Positions 15,093 through 24,200 of a stretch of DNA of 43,007 nucleotides are shown here, one piece after another. The stretch covers positions 1 through 43,007 of the IMG/VR virus record IMGVR_UViG_3300036826_000023; one strand, given 5' to 3'. Numbering within the stretch: the first letter of the stretch is position 1; every line of letters starts with the position of its first letter. Both the position numbers and the translations under genes were made by a program. Source of the stretch: a virus. Under the pieces are notes generated by a model. It worked only from the letters and a program-made list of their open reading frames with translations. It searched no databases and was not told where the DNA came from.

Positions 15093-15327
15093 GGATTGCA
15101 TCCATTGTAGCCCTAGGAGGAATATTCAGAAGTGCTCCCATTAGACGTCTTTCGTCTGCTGTAGATCCTCCGAATATTCCCTCATCAACGTGTCCTGAAT
15201 AAGCGTCGGCCCAACATTCTTTGCGAACGGGGCAACTGCGGCAAATAGATTTTGACCGAGCTATTACCCGAGTTTCCTTCATAGAAGGGAAACCCTCAAA
15301 TTCAGGATTGTCTATACACGCACCCAA
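15073..15327 (-). CDS. WhiB-family iron-sulfur transcription factor
   Basis: Four cysteines in WhiB arrangement: Cys4, then CRSCPVRKEC, and the family's G-[IVL]-[FW]-GG turn as GIFGGSTADERR. WhiB proteins bind a 4Fe-4S cluster and regulate transcription with the primary sigma factor; they occur only in Actinobacteria and their phages, so this gene indicates the host phylum. The listed start is TTG. The open frame continues upstream to encode RSQWYSL, restoring the conserved Trp that precedes the first Cys in this family, with only an ATT (15348-15346) behind a GGAG as start (see findings). Confidence 0.88.
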   Translation of the reverse strand: MGACIDNPEFEGFPSMKETRVIARSKSICRSCPVRKECWADAYSGHVDEGIFGGSTADERRLMGALLNIPPRATMDAILTMLRS

Positions 15328-15356
15328 TGAATACCATTGACTCCGAATCTTTGCTC

Positions 15357-15506
15357 CTATTCCTCGTCATCTTTTCTCTTACGTCTACTTGTTCGTTCTT
15401 CTAATCGAGCTACTCTCTGAGATAACCTAGAGACAGCAAGAGCGACGAAAACTAGACCGGCGATTAACGCCGAGTCGATACTAAGTAAGGCTTGTGTGGA
15501 ACTCAT
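15357..15506 (-). CDS. Small single-span membrane protein, 49 aa; possible holin
   Basis: ATG at 15506 on the minus strand encodes MSSTQALLSI, a hydrophobic span (SALIAGLVFVALAVS, about residues 12-26), a short helix (RLSQRVARLEERT) and a highly charged end (RRKRKDDEE). Short span, coil and charged tail is a common phage holin outline, and it is in the late operon, but the endolysin gene is 9 kb upstream. It overlaps the preceding gene's stop by four bases and ends just before whiB. Confidence 0.6.
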   Translation of the reverse strand: MSSTQALLSIDSALIAGLVFVALAVSRLSQRVARLEERTSRRKRKDDEE

Positions 15507-15739
15507 TTCTGAGCTATCTTGCTAACCATTTCCTCACGAAGCATAGGGTACAGAGAACCATCCTCTGTACCTCCCTCTGTTGGGTGACTAGATTTGTAGG
15601 AAGCAAAGTGTGCTGTCTTACCCATAGGATCAGTAAGACCAAGTTTACGAGCAACAGCGTCAGCAGTAGGAACTCCGGGAATAGGATTTCCGGGAGGACC
15701 TAAGAGGTATTCAATTACCTTGCTCGGTAACTTGTCCAT
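15503..15739 (-). CDS. Hypothetical late protein, 78 aa
   Basis: ATG at 15739 overlaps the stop of the 950-aa gene (TAATG), which I prefer to a start 15 bases further upstream. The sequence MDKLPSKVIEYLLGPPGNPIPG and VARKLGLTDP shows no recognised domain. Its position after the internal virion proteins suggests a virion-associated or lysis-period role. Confidence 0.65.
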   Translation of the reverse strand: MDKLPSKVIEYLLGPPGNPIPGVPTADAVARKLGLTDPMGKTAHFASYKSSHPTEGGTEDGSLYPMLREEMVSKIAQK

Positions 15740-18591
15740 TAGCCAGACTCCCAAGATCGTGGCTGTTGTTTCTTTCTCGCCTTCAACAAGGCAGTAACAA
15801 TATCCTGTTGTCTGCGGAGTTCCCCTAGCTGTTGTTGAGGTCCAACGTTATACAATGAGACTCCCAACAGCTTCCCTATATCTGTTGGTTCTCCCTTCCC
15901 TGTAGCTATAGCTTTCGCTGCATAGGTAGAAGGTGGAAGAACTTGTTGACCGAGGTACGTTGGCAAATTCCCTACAGGGGCACCACTGGAAAGCATACGT
16001 CCTGTAGCTTGTTCAATGGGAACTCTAGCCATTGGAGTAAGTCCACTGAGGAACTGTCGTCCAATATCTGTCGGACTTCCACTACCAAAGTACTGTCCAA
16101 TGTCGGTAGACGGAATGATATTCGGATTCCAGTAAATCTGATTCCGTCCTACACCTTCACCAGCAACTCGTACTCCGGCCATTTCACGTAGCCACTGAGG
16201 TACAGTGTTCAATCCAAGAACACTTTGAGTATCTGGCTGTTGTCCAGTTATACTTTGTAGTGCCCGCAATCCCTTTGGAACAACACTGATTTTACTTGGG
16301 TCCATAGCTAGAGTCTCTAGCTGTAGAGGAATATTCTTCCTCATCCAAGTATAGAAAGGAACAACACGCTTCATTGTGTTCTTTTCAAATGGTGTCAAAT
16401 CACCATAATCAATGTTGAATTTACGAACTCTCTGTCCGGCCTCTTTAGCTAGGGCTTCAAGGTCTGCATCAGAGCTAGCTTTAATTCCTTTAGCTCCACC
16501 CTTATCCATAACATCAAGAAAGTGCGCCATGCGAGTCCAATCCTCTCGCATTTCTGCTGCTTGACGGATGGATTCAACTGGATGCCTAACTACTCCCTGG
16601 ATTCCCTTAGCTGTCTGAGCGTATTCTTGACGGAAGAATCCAGACTTACCACCATTACGAGTAAACAGATCCATCAACCGACCAGCATCAACGTCCATAT
16701 TACCAATGGTCATTTTGAATGCTGTGGGATTATCTCGCCAGTTCTGGAGAACTTTGGCGGAATCTGTGTATCGTGCAGGATTCTTAAGGCCATCCTCAAA
16801 GTTGAGGTAAACATCTCCACCAAAGTTACGGATATGGTGACCAGGGTTCAAGGCTGTCATGTTTAGCTTCCAAGCCTGCTGAACCTTGTCGAAATATCGA
16901 AGAAGATCACCGCCTGCTGCTGGATCAGTAAAGGTTTTGTACGACTTCTTAAGGGCATCCCCAATTTCGGGCGGGAAATACACATTACTGGTGGGAAATC
17001 CAGGCATAGTGTAAGGCTTAAGACCTAGATCGTTAGCAAGTTGCTTTCCAATCCGATTTCGTACCTTTCCCGGTGCCAATTCGTTCAGATGCACCCCAAA
17101 TTCCTCAGATGCAGCCTTATTTACTCGGGCAGGAGTCTGAAGTCGGAAAGATTTGATAGTTTTCTGTCCATAAGCTTCCAATGGATCAAGAACAGGGTTC
17201 AATCCCTTTGCTTCTGCATCAGCAAGTGTGTGACCAGGGAGTCCAGCTCTAATACCCTTCTTGAAAGCGTCCTGTTCTGCCTTAGAACCGCCTCTAAGAA
17301 TTGTAGGAACGTAGTCTTCTCTAAAATTCTCAGGTATCTTACCAGCTAGTCTAGCTGCTCTAGCTTTTTCCCCACGAAGTCCTAGTTCAGTCTCATTACC
17401 CCAGAGAGTTTTAGTTTCGTTCTTTAGAAAGTCAGCGTATTGCTGGAGAGGACGACCAGTAGCGGCTGCTGCACCTTCAATTTGGGTGCCAGAACTAATG
17501 GCTCGCATAACATTGGCAGCTTCCCCTTCGGAAAGTCCACCCCACTTTTCTCCACCAATGTCAGTAACATGCTTACCAACCATACGAGCAAGGTTACGAA
17601 GTCTTTCCTCACCCATATGAATACCGTGGCTCTCAGCATTTCGCACAATGGTATTCAAACCCTGAGGCATGTTATACGTTGGCCTGAATGCTGCATTAAA
17701 TCCCTTAACAACAGGAAGATCACGAGTAACGTCAGCAGCCGCTCTACCTGCTTTGTAGAGTCCCTCACTAGCAATAGGAGTCTGCTTACCCATAAACTTC
17801 AAGTAGACCTTACCACGTTGCTTAGCTAGTTCTTGATCATTCTTTTCCAGAATAGAAGACAGAGCATTTCCCTTAGCTTGCTCTTCTGCCATTTTCCTGG
17901 CTTGCTTGTTAGAAATCTGCTGCACAGTATCAAACTGTCTCTCAGGAGCAGTTTCCATCATCTTCCTGTAGGCAGCATTCTCACTCATCCCACTCATATC
18001 AAAGTTCTTGAAATGAGCTTGACGTGCAGCCTTAGAGGCAGCAGATTCTCCACCCTGAACCTTACTGCCCTCAGCAATACTTTTAGCCGTACTCTTGACA
18101 ATACTTTCACCAGCAGATTTAGCAATCGCTTCACCTGAGGCTTCTACAGCAGCTTTCCTAGCTACTCCCTCGGCTACGTTCTTTTCAATTCCAAGTCCAG
18201 TATAAGTTGTTGGATCAAGAGCTACATCAAGACCAAATCCTGCAAGAGAACGTTGCCATCCTCCAGACATACCCATATCACCAAGAACTTGGTCATAGGA
18301 AGTCTTATCTTGACCAGTAAGTCCTCTTAGAGTTCCTGTTAAAGGACTCTTACCTTTCACAGCATAATCAACTGTGTTAGCAGAAGCATAAAGGGGACGC
18401 TGAATTAGGTCAAAGATTTTTCCCATAACACCGGAACCCGGTGCTTGTGGAGCGCCTATACCTGCGGAATAGCGTTGTCTTGTAAGTTGAGACGCCAACT
18501 TCAATACCTCAGGAGCAGTACCCTGAGAAGAAACTACTGGAGAGTTTCCACTGATTCCAGCTACGTTTAGAGCATAGTCTCTAGCAGACAT
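15739..18591 (-). CDS. Large internal virion (DNA-ejection) protein, 950 aa
   Basis: The largest gene in the window. The N-terminal half is Ala/Lys-rich and helical (VEASGEAIAKSAGES, KSTAKSIAEGS). The second half has segments seen in podovirus internal virion proteins: LNPGHHIRNFGGDVYLNFED and, near residue 770, TPFEKNTMKRVVPFYTWMRK. These proteins are packed in the capsid and released with the DNA to span the cell envelope. It follows two smaller Ala/Gln-rich proteins in the same order as T7-type core proteins. A tape-measure role is less likely without tail tube genes. ATG at 18591 overlaps the previous stop. Confidence 0.72.
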   Translation of the reverse strand: MSARDYALNVAGISGNSPVVSSQGTAPEVLKLASQLTRQRYSAGIGAPQAPGSGVMGKIFDLIQRPLYASANTVDYAVKGKSPLTGTLRGLTGQDKTSYDQVLGDMGMSGGWQRSLAGFGLDVALDPTTYTGLGIEKNVAEGVARKAAVEASGEAIAKSAGESIVKSTAKSIAEGSKVQGGESAASKAARQAHFKNFDMSGMSENAAYRKMMETAPERQFDTVQQISNKQARKMAEEQAKGNALSSILEKNDQELAKQRGKVYLKFMGKQTPIASEGLYKAGRAAADVTRDLPVVKGFNAAFRPTYNMPQGLNTIVRNAESHGIHMGEERLRNLARMVGKHVTDIGGEKWGGLSEGEAANVMRAISSGTQIEGAAAATGRPLQQYADFLKNETKTLWGNETELGLRGEKARAARLAGKIPENFREDYVPTILRGGSKAEQDAFKKGIRAGLPGHTLADAEAKGLNPVLDPLEAYGQKTIKSFRLQTPARVNKAASEEFGVHLNELAPGKVRNRIGKQLANDLGLKPYTMPGFPTSNVYFPPEIGDALKKSYKTFTDPAAGGDLLRYFDKVQQAWKLNMTALNPGHHIRNFGGDVYLNFEDGLKNPARYTDSAKVLQNWRDNPTAFKMTIGNMDVDAGRLMDLFTRNGGKSGFFRQEYAQTAKGIQGVVRHPVESIRQAAEMREDWTRMAHFLDVMDKGGAKGIKASSDADLEALAKEAGQRVRKFNIDYGDLTPFEKNTMKRVVPFYTWMRKNIPLQLETLAMDPSKISVVPKGLRALQSITGQQPDTQSVLGLNTVPQWLREMAGVRVAGEGVGRNQIYWNPNIIPSTDIGQYFGSGSPTDIGRQFLSGLTPMARVPIEQATGRMLSSGAPVGNLPTYLGQQVLPPSTYAAKAIATGKGEPTDIGKLLGVSLYNVGPQQQLGELRRQQDIVTALLKARKKQQPRSWESG

Positions 18592-20180
18592 TAGAGAGAA
18601 CCTTGACCATACTTACCCTGGTAGATGTTAAAGAGATTCATCAGCAAATCCTGTGGCGTGCTGCTAAAGTAATTATAGTATGACTTAACAGCATTAGGAT
18701 CTTGCCGTAGTGCAGTAAGATTCACAAAGGGAGTGAACCGATTCTTCAAATCATTAACATTCTGACCCTGATTTTCCCCAAGACCACTGAGAGGACCGCG
18801 GGCTAGATACTTAATTCCACCCTGCAACCATCCGGGAGTTTGTGAAAGTCCAGGCGCACGATCAAACCAACTCTTTCCACCACCACCGGCTGCCTTGTTG
18901 TAATCCTGTTGTGATACACCAAAGGCAGGAACATACTCTCCAGCCTTGATAGCAGATTCAGGATCAGAGATAATGTACTTCTTAAGTCCTGAAAGCTCAG
19001 GTGTGTTTCTAATAAGACTCAGAATATCTCCACGAGGATTGATATCCGTAGACAAATCTTCTCGGTTACCACCAGCTTGTCCAAGAAGCATTTGGAGTTG
19101 TTCATCAGCAGAAGTTCGCTTATTAGTGGCGGCGAACCCAGGATCAGTAGCAATACGGTTATTGATTGAAGCAGCAGTAACTCGGGACTGATTCAACATA
19201 TCCATGAACTTCTTAGCAGCTTGTGGATTACCATTCTGAATAGCGTAAGCTAGAACACCACGAATTCCCGAAAGATTCTGACTACCCTGCTTCTGATTAG
19301 TCTGAGCACGCTTAACTGCATCCTCTAAAGCTTTATATCTTGCATCATTAGCTTTTTGTTGCGCGGTCGCAGATTGGCTAGCTGCTTCCTCACGGATTTT
19401 CTCCTGAGCCATAGCTGTTCTCTGATTCGAAGCAGCCATATCTGCCTGTGCTTTAGAAATCAAGTTGTTAACCTGACTACCAAACAAGCCAGATTGAGCA
19501 ACTTTTTCATGCTGAGCACCAGACATTAGATCATTGAACATCGCTGCTTTACCAGTAGCCATATTCTGCATATTTCCAAGAGCACTACCCTTGTTTGAAG
19601 CATTCATGGCAGCTTGTCTTTGAATAGCAGCAGTAGCAGCAGCGGCAGACTCAGCAGCGGCTTCTTTTCCAGCAGAACCTTGATTTCCGGCAGTATTAAT
19701 AGCCGCTTGAGCTTGTTGCTGTGCAGCAGCAATATCTTTTGCGGCAGCTTCAAACCCTGCGCCAGTACGCATTTCTCCAGCGGCAAACTGATTAGCTGTA
19801 TCAGACTGTCTTCCCTGCATGTACTGACCTAACTGTGCATACAGATCACTAATTCTAGCTTGACCTTCATTGCCATACTGACGAAGTTGATCAAGTGAAG
19901 GTCCACCATAAGCATTCTGAGCAGCAGCTTGTCTCAAAGCAGCAGTAATATCTCCGCCGCCAGTAGGCATCTCCCCAATACGTTGAGTTTCCAACTGAAG
20001 GATTGGATCTTGTGCAATAGAATTCCAATCTAGATCCCCACTACCCTTAGTGAGAGCATCTAGACCAGCCTTCAAGTCTCCGAAATCATTAGACGGAGGG
20101 GGAAGCGCCCCTGCGGGCCTTCCCTGCAATAATCTTATAGCCCCTTGAGCACCTTTGGGAAGATAGCTAAAGTCAGCCAT
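18591..20180 (-). CDS. Ala/Gln-rich internal virion protein, 529 aa
   Basis: Long helical segments dominated by Ala, Gln and Asn (DIAAAQQQAQAAINTAGNQG; AAAESAAAATAAIQRQAAM) extend over residues 150-300, with a more ordered C-terminal third. Composition and position between a 219-aa Gln-rich protein and the 950-aa protein suggest an internal core/ejection protein. Overlaps both neighbours by single stop/start bases, so the three are translated together. Confidence 0.65.
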   Translation of the reverse strand: MADFSYLPKGAQGAIRLLQGRPAGALPPPSNDFGDLKAGLDALTKGSGDLDWNSIAQDPILQLETQRIGEMPTGGGDITAALRQAAAQNAYGGPSLDQLRQYGNEGQARISDLYAQLGQYMQGRQSDTANQFAAGEMRTGAGFEAAAKDIAAAQQQAQAAINTAGNQGSAGKEAAAESAAAATAAIQRQAAMNASNKGSALGNMQNMATGKAAMFNDLMSGAQHEKVAQSGLFGSQVNNLISKAQADMAASNQRTAMAQEKIREEAASQSATAQQKANDARYKALEDAVKRAQTNQKQGSQNLSGIRGVLAYAIQNGNPQAAKKFMDMLNQSRVTAASINNRIATDPGFAATNKRTSADEQLQMLLGQAGGNREDLSTDINPRGDILSLIRNTPELSGLKKYIISDPESAIKAGEYVPAFGVSQQDYNKAAGGGGKSWFDRAPGLSQTPGWLQGGIKYLARGPLSGLGENQGQNVNDLKNRFTPFVNLTALRQDPNAVKSYYNYFSSTPQDLLMNLFNIYQGKYGQGSL

Positions 20181-20839
20181 TACTTAAACCTCGCACCTGT
20201 CATACCAAGTGGATTTCCAGAACCAGCAAATTCAGTTCTGTTATTAGATTGCATAGCAGCATTCCAAGCCATAACAGCATTCCACTGTTTAACTGCATTC
20301 AAATATTGAACAGCATTCCAGTAATCAACATCTGATTGACTTGCGCCTTGTGGTGCAGCAGGAGCTTGTGCTGGTTGTTGTTGTCCAGCAGCAGCCGTCA
20401 TAGTTGCAGCATTCTGAGCATCAATTTGTCTCTGCTGCAAAGCCAACTGAGCGGCACTCTGCTGTTGAGCTAGTTCCTGGCGAGTAGCATCTCCCATAGC
20501 TTGTGTCTGGTAATCTTGAAGAGCCGACAAAGCATTAGTGTATTGGTTCTCAATACCACTTGTTTGTTGCCCGTACTGAGTCCCCAAGAAACCCTTACGT
20601 TCTCCAACATTCTGCTGCAAACGACCCTGCTCATTCACACGGATACCTGAATTGAAGATACCCTGTGCAGCATATTGATCGTTGATCTTCTTACCAGCAT
20701 CCGTGGAATACTGGTTTAGATTATACAAGTTCTGATTATATCCCTGCTGAGCCTGCTGTAGGGAAGTATCATGCTGTTGCTGAATTCCAAGTCTTTTACT
20801 AGCGATATTCGCCAGTACCTCAGGTGGTAACGTAGCCAT
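20180..20839 (-). CDS. Gln-rich virion protein with WNA repeats, 219 aa
   Basis: Gln/Ala/Asn-rich helical protein. Near residues 173-197 it has four imperfect copies of an aromatic-rich unit (YWNAVQ, YLNAVKQ, WNAVMA, WNAAMQ), consistent with an amphipathic helix with Trp along one face, such as a membrane-contacting segment. This suits an ejection protein. It is the first of three large Ala/Gln-rich products in this part of the late operon. Confidence 0.62.
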   Translation of the reverse strand: MATLPPEVLANIASKRLGIQQQHDTSLQQAQQGYNQNLYNLNQYSTDAGKKINDQYAAQGIFNSGIRVNEQGRLQQNVGERKGFLGTQYGQQTSGIENQYTNALSALQDYQTQAMGDATRQELAQQQSAAQLALQQRQIDAQNAATMTAAAGQQQPAQAPAAPQGASQSDVDYWNAVQYLNAVKQWNAVMAWNAAMQSNNRTEFAGSGNPLGMTGARFK

Positions 20840-20845
20840 TTTTCC

Positions 20846-21076
20846 TCACCCGTACAATTTTCGACGGATAGCTTCTAGACTCACTGGGTTAGCATCTTGT
20901 AAGGGGTTGTACCGACCATACTGTAGCCCTCCCCCTCGTTGGGCTGCAAGCGATCCACCATTATATACATTTGCACCGCGACTGAGAATACCTTGCGGAC
21001 CCCTAGAATCCTTTAACCCCTGTAGGGTCTGAATTCGTTTCAGCATAGCTTCTAGAACACCAGTATCAGCAGGCAT
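20846..21076 (-). CDS. Hypothetical late protein, 76 aa
   Basis: Small protein (MPADTGVLEAMLKRIQTLQG) with a glycine-rich central part and a basic C-terminus. No domain recognised. It lies between the fibre-like 156-aa protein and the internal virion proteins, spaced by 2 and 6 bases, so it is clearly within the operon. Confidence 0.6.
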   Translation of the reverse strand: MPADTGVLEAMLKRIQTLQGLKDSRGPQGILSRGANVYNGGSLAAQRGGGLQYGRYNPLQDANPVSLEAIRRKLYG

Positions 21077-21078
21077 AA

Positions 21079-21549
21079 TTAGTCCGTTGTGAAAATATGT
21101 GGTCCAAGACTAATGTAACCGTATGGACCAGCCCCAATGGCAGCATTCCCTTCTGATAATATCACAGTTCCATCAGTTCTAATGTCAACTCTTACTGCTC
21201 CACCTGCTCCCCAACATATGAGTATCTCTGTTCCACTATGAGGGGCAAAACCAGTGGGAAGAATAGCAATAGTTTGTCCAACATTTCCCCCTTTAATCAT
21301 GCCATGTATCATACAAGTACCACCGACTCTGGCATACTCGGGGGATCTATAGGGTGTTCCAAAGATAAGCCAAGGATTAGCTAAAGAAAGAGGATTCCAG
21401 GGTCCAAAGAAAAACCCATGTTGATGATCTGCATTAGATTTGGATGAAGATTGTCCAACATCTGTATCACCAACATCCGCAGGAGAAGGAACTTCACCTT
21501 CCCACTTAGGATTATCAAGAGGACTGAAATATGGATATAAATCGCTCAT
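21079..21549 (-). CDS. Putative tail tip/fibre-like protein, 156 aa
   Basis: The sequence is rich in Gly, Ser, Pro and aromatic residues with alternating short strands (VRVDIRTDGTVILSEGN, YGYISLGPHIF). A His-rich turn, SNADHQHGFFFG, lies near residue 40. Such beta-rich C-terminal domains are typical of small receptor-contacting tail proteins. It directly follows the nozzle-like 520-aa gene. No family recognised, so function is inferred from composition and position. Confidence 0.5.
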   Translation of the reverse strand: MSDLYPYFSPLDNPKWEGEVPSPADVGDTDVGQSSSKSNADHQHGFFFGPWNPLSLANPWLIFGTPYRSPEYARVGGTCMIHGMIKGGNVGQTIAILPTGFAPHSGTEILICWGAGGAVRVDIRTDGTVILSEGNAAIGAGPYGYISLGPHIFTTD

Positions 21550-23108
21550 GTTGAGGATTCCGTAAGCTCGTTCTTCTTCTTAAGAGCTACTGTAATACCC
21601 TCAATCTCTACCAATTGATCTGAGTTATCTGATACCTCAAGATTGAACTTGCGAAAATACCCAGGTCCCTTAATACGCACATCTTTAGATAGAATCGAAT
21701 TAGAGTTAATGGGGATTACAGACTTATCTACACCATTCACATTCAACTTTGTGTTGATTGTTGAGACACTAGTTTTGCGATATCTGATGGCTACCCTATG
21801 AGATCGCTTGTATTCTGAGGGTAGATCACCATCAATATCTCTAGTTCTCATAGTAGTAGTAAAATTGGTGGCATTAGAAGGACCATCATAATAAACAGGG
21901 TCCTCATCATCGAAGATACAAATCCTTCCAGCAGAATCACCAAAAATGGTGTAAAGACCTTCCTTAAAATATTGAACACTACTGTTCAATCTCTTACCAA
22001 TGAAAACAGGCAAGAACGAAGTAGCAGGAGTCCAAGGCAAACTAGACTCATTACTGATGTTAGGAATAATCTCCGACCAAGCCCCATTACGAATGTTATA
22101 CATGAACATTCTATGAGTTGGAATACCTCCGCCCAACTTGCCAGCCGTCCTACAGGAGATGATAAATCTTCCTCTCCAATAGCCAATCGCGTCCGTGTAT
22201 TTTAAGTAGGTTGAGGTAACTATATCGTAAGCTTCCCAGCGAGCTTGCAGAACTGGAGCAATAGGCTTCGACAATTCTTCAAGCTGTGACAAATCGGTAC
22301 GGAAGAAGCCCTCAGAACTCAGGAAGTAGAGAAGATCGTTATACACGTAGTAACAATCTTGATTCCTAACTCCCATGTAGAATGGAAGAAATTTCAAAAT
22401 CCATGAGGAAGGAGGACCGTTGAGATAGAGAACTCGAATCGAGTTGGTGAAGAAGATAACCACTCGATCACGGTAAGGAATAGCACCTACAATTTTGTCC
22501 TTGTTATCAACTGTGAAGCCAATAGTGTTGGCCCCAGGATAAGAGGCAGCGTTCCCAGCATCGGAGAACCAAAGCTGACCACTAGAGTTCTCAATAGTAA
22601 AGTAACGATCCTGAGAATAGAACCCATTGTAAGAACTGTTTTTGGTGCCAGTAATAGGTGTCTGGAAGGTAGTACCGTTCCATCCTAGCAAACCGGAAGC
22701 AGATGGAATATTAGACGAGTAAGCTGACCCATACTGAGATGATCTACCACAAGAATAGTTTGTACCAGCCGGAGTAGAAATTTGAGTCCAAGTAACACCA
22801 TTGTCACTGGACATAAAGAGCTTTCCGGCGCCATGAGTTGTAGCCCAGTTATCTGTGATAGTTTGAACAATCAACTGGCTAGCAGCATCACCTGAATGCT
22901 GTCCAATAAACTTTATTGGAAAACCACCAAATGAGGCTCCACCATACACCTGTCGAAATCCAGGGCGACTACGAAGCTGGCCCAAATCTCCAACTTCCAT
23001 ATTAATCAAACTAGCCAAGCTTCGATTAGACAGAAGTTCAGAAGGACCACGAAGATCGAGTCCCGTCCAGTTCTTTAGTTCAAGATCCTGAAAATCACCA
23101 CGAGCCAT
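21546..23108 (-). CDS. Tail nozzle/tubular protein B-like, 520 aa
   Basis: The opening MARGDFQDLELKNWTGLDLR with LASLINMEVGDLGQLRSRPGF resembles the start of podovirus tail nozzle/stopper proteins: a short arm, then a list of 'source' residues leading to a beta-propeller. The rest is strongly beta-rich with repeated aromatic/Gly turns (WFSDAGNAASYPG; DLLYFLSSEGFFR), as expected for a beta-propeller. It follows the adaptor-like gene, the same order as T7 gp11-gp12. Confidence 0.68.
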   Translation of the reverse strand: MARGDFQDLELKNWTGLDLRGPSELLSNRSLASLINMEVGDLGQLRSRPGFRQVYGGASFGGFPIKFIGQHSGDAASQLIVQTITDNWATTHGAGKLFMSSDNGVTWTQISTPAGTNYSCGRSSQYGSAYSSNIPSASGLLGWNGTTFQTPITGTKNSSYNGFYSQDRYFTIENSSGQLWFSDAGNAASYPGANTIGFTVDNKDKIVGAIPYRDRVVIFFTNSIRVLYLNGPPSSWILKFLPFYMGVRNQDCYYVYNDLLYFLSSEGFFRTDLSQLEELSKPIAPVLQARWEAYDIVTSTYLKYTDAIGYWRGRFIISCRTAGKLGGGIPTHRMFMYNIRNGAWSEIIPNISNESSLPWTPATSFLPVFIGKRLNSSVQYFKEGLYTIFGDSAGRICIFDDEDPVYYDGPSNATNFTTTMRTRDIDGDLPSEYKRSHRVAIRYRKTSVSTINTKLNVNGVDKSVIPINSNSILSKDVRIKGPGYFRKFNLEVSDNSDQLVEIEGITVALKKKNELTESST

Positions 23109-23740
23109 TAGTAATATGATCCCTCTATATCACGAATGTATGGATACGACTCATCTGAGACTTCTTGTGCTTGCTCCTGAGTCAGTGTTATAGCCTTGTC
23201 ATACTCCGCAGCCTTGACACCAGCAGCTTGAAAATCCTCCACCAATTCATGCCCCTTAGCAATAACTCGGATCACGATATCCTCATGGTAAGCTATAGGA
23301 ATATCGGGAACATCACTATCACTAACTAGTATGGTAGGAGTGCAGGAATATACAACTCTAATACTGTTAGTTGTATTAGTAGATGTATACGGATAGAAGG
23401 TTATTTTATTCCCCATGACAAAGAAACAAGTGGGATTACCTCTAGTGCTACCACTGTCCTTAGTAGGATCGAGCATATCTACTTCTTGCCAAGTGGTTTT
23501 ATAGAGCTTCGTACCATTACTTACTACTCTTAAAACCTCAATGCAATCAGGAGGCAAAGCCCAACTAGACGTGGTAGTTGATAGAGAATACAACTGTTCC
23601 GAAGTGGTCAATCCTGTCTTGCGACAAATATCAATCTGAGCATCATTGATCATGTCTAGAAGATCAGCATCTTCAAAAATGATCTTAGCATCATCTCCGA
23701 GAACATTAGTTACCCGTCTCTTTATATCAGCTACGTTCAT
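23108..23740 (-). CDS. Head-tail adaptor/tail tubular protein A-like, 210 aa
   Basis: Helical opening MNVADIKRRVTNVLGDDAKI with a DLLDMINDAQIDICRKTGL helix pair, then SWALPPDCIEVLRV and a beta-rich middle (NKITFYPYTSTNTTNSIRVVY), and a helical end. This is the usual pattern of short-tailed phage adaptor proteins that sit below the portal. ATG overlaps the preceding gene by 14 bases and the stop abuts the nozzle gene. Confidence 0.7.
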   Translation of the reverse strand: MNVADIKRRVTNVLGDDAKIIFEDADLLDMINDAQIDICRKTGLTTSEQLYSLSTTTSSWALPPDCIEVLRVVSNGTKLYKTTWQEVDMLDPTKDSGSTRGNPTCFFVMGNKITFYPYTSTNTTNSIRVVYSCTPTILVSDSDVPDIPIAYHEDIVIRVIAKGHELVEDFQAAGVKAAEYDKAITLTQEQAQEVSDESYPYIRDIEGSYY

Positions 23741-24200
23741 CGACTTTGTGCTTTCTTCCCTCTTGATCGTCGATTGTAACTAAGGCACCATCTTCTCGAC
23801 GTTTGAAACTCCAACGACTTTTTGGAGATTTCACGTAATGAAGAAGTATGTCTTGATCCTCTAGACATATCTCTCTATAACGACGGTCTTGTTCCTTCTT
23901 AGCAAGTAGGTTATTACCGTGAACGTCAAGAAGAACGTTAGTACGGGTGTTATCAGCTTTGTAAAGCCTTTCAAGTACCTGTTCATCTAGTGTCCAGACT
24001 CCAAACACTACTCGTTCTATACCATCAGGACAGAGTTCAACTATCTTATAGGGCGGATCACTTGGATCAGCGAGAGCAGGATCGCAATACTTGATGCGCA
24101 AATTGCTATCGTAGGCGCGAATCTTTTCCACAATGTTGAGAACATCTTCTTCAACATATGTTCCATCGCTCATCTCTATAAGACGTTGCCTAACGTCCAT
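23727..24200 (-). CDS. Hypothetical late protein, 157 aa
   Basis: Mixed alpha/beta protein beginning MDVRQRLIEMSDGTYVEEDV, with a basic C-terminus (RWSFKRREDGALV). No family recognised. It sits between the endolysin and the adaptor, so it may be a head-completion or virion component. ATG overlaps the endolysin stop by one base. Confidence 0.62.
   Translation of the reverse strand: MDVRQRLIEMSDGTYVEEDVLNIVEKIRAYDSNLRIKYCDPALADPSDPPYKIVELCPDGIERVVFGVWTLDEQVLERLYKADNTRTNVLLDVHGNNLLAKKEQDRRYREICLEDQDILLHYVKSPKSRWSFKRREDGALVTIDDQEGRKHKVDERS

Noticed and set aside
15739-18591. Tape-measure protein
   Set aside because: No tail tube, tail assembly chaperone frameshift pair or minor tail genes accompany it, and its PFYTW and NPGHHIRN segments fit internal virion proteins better.
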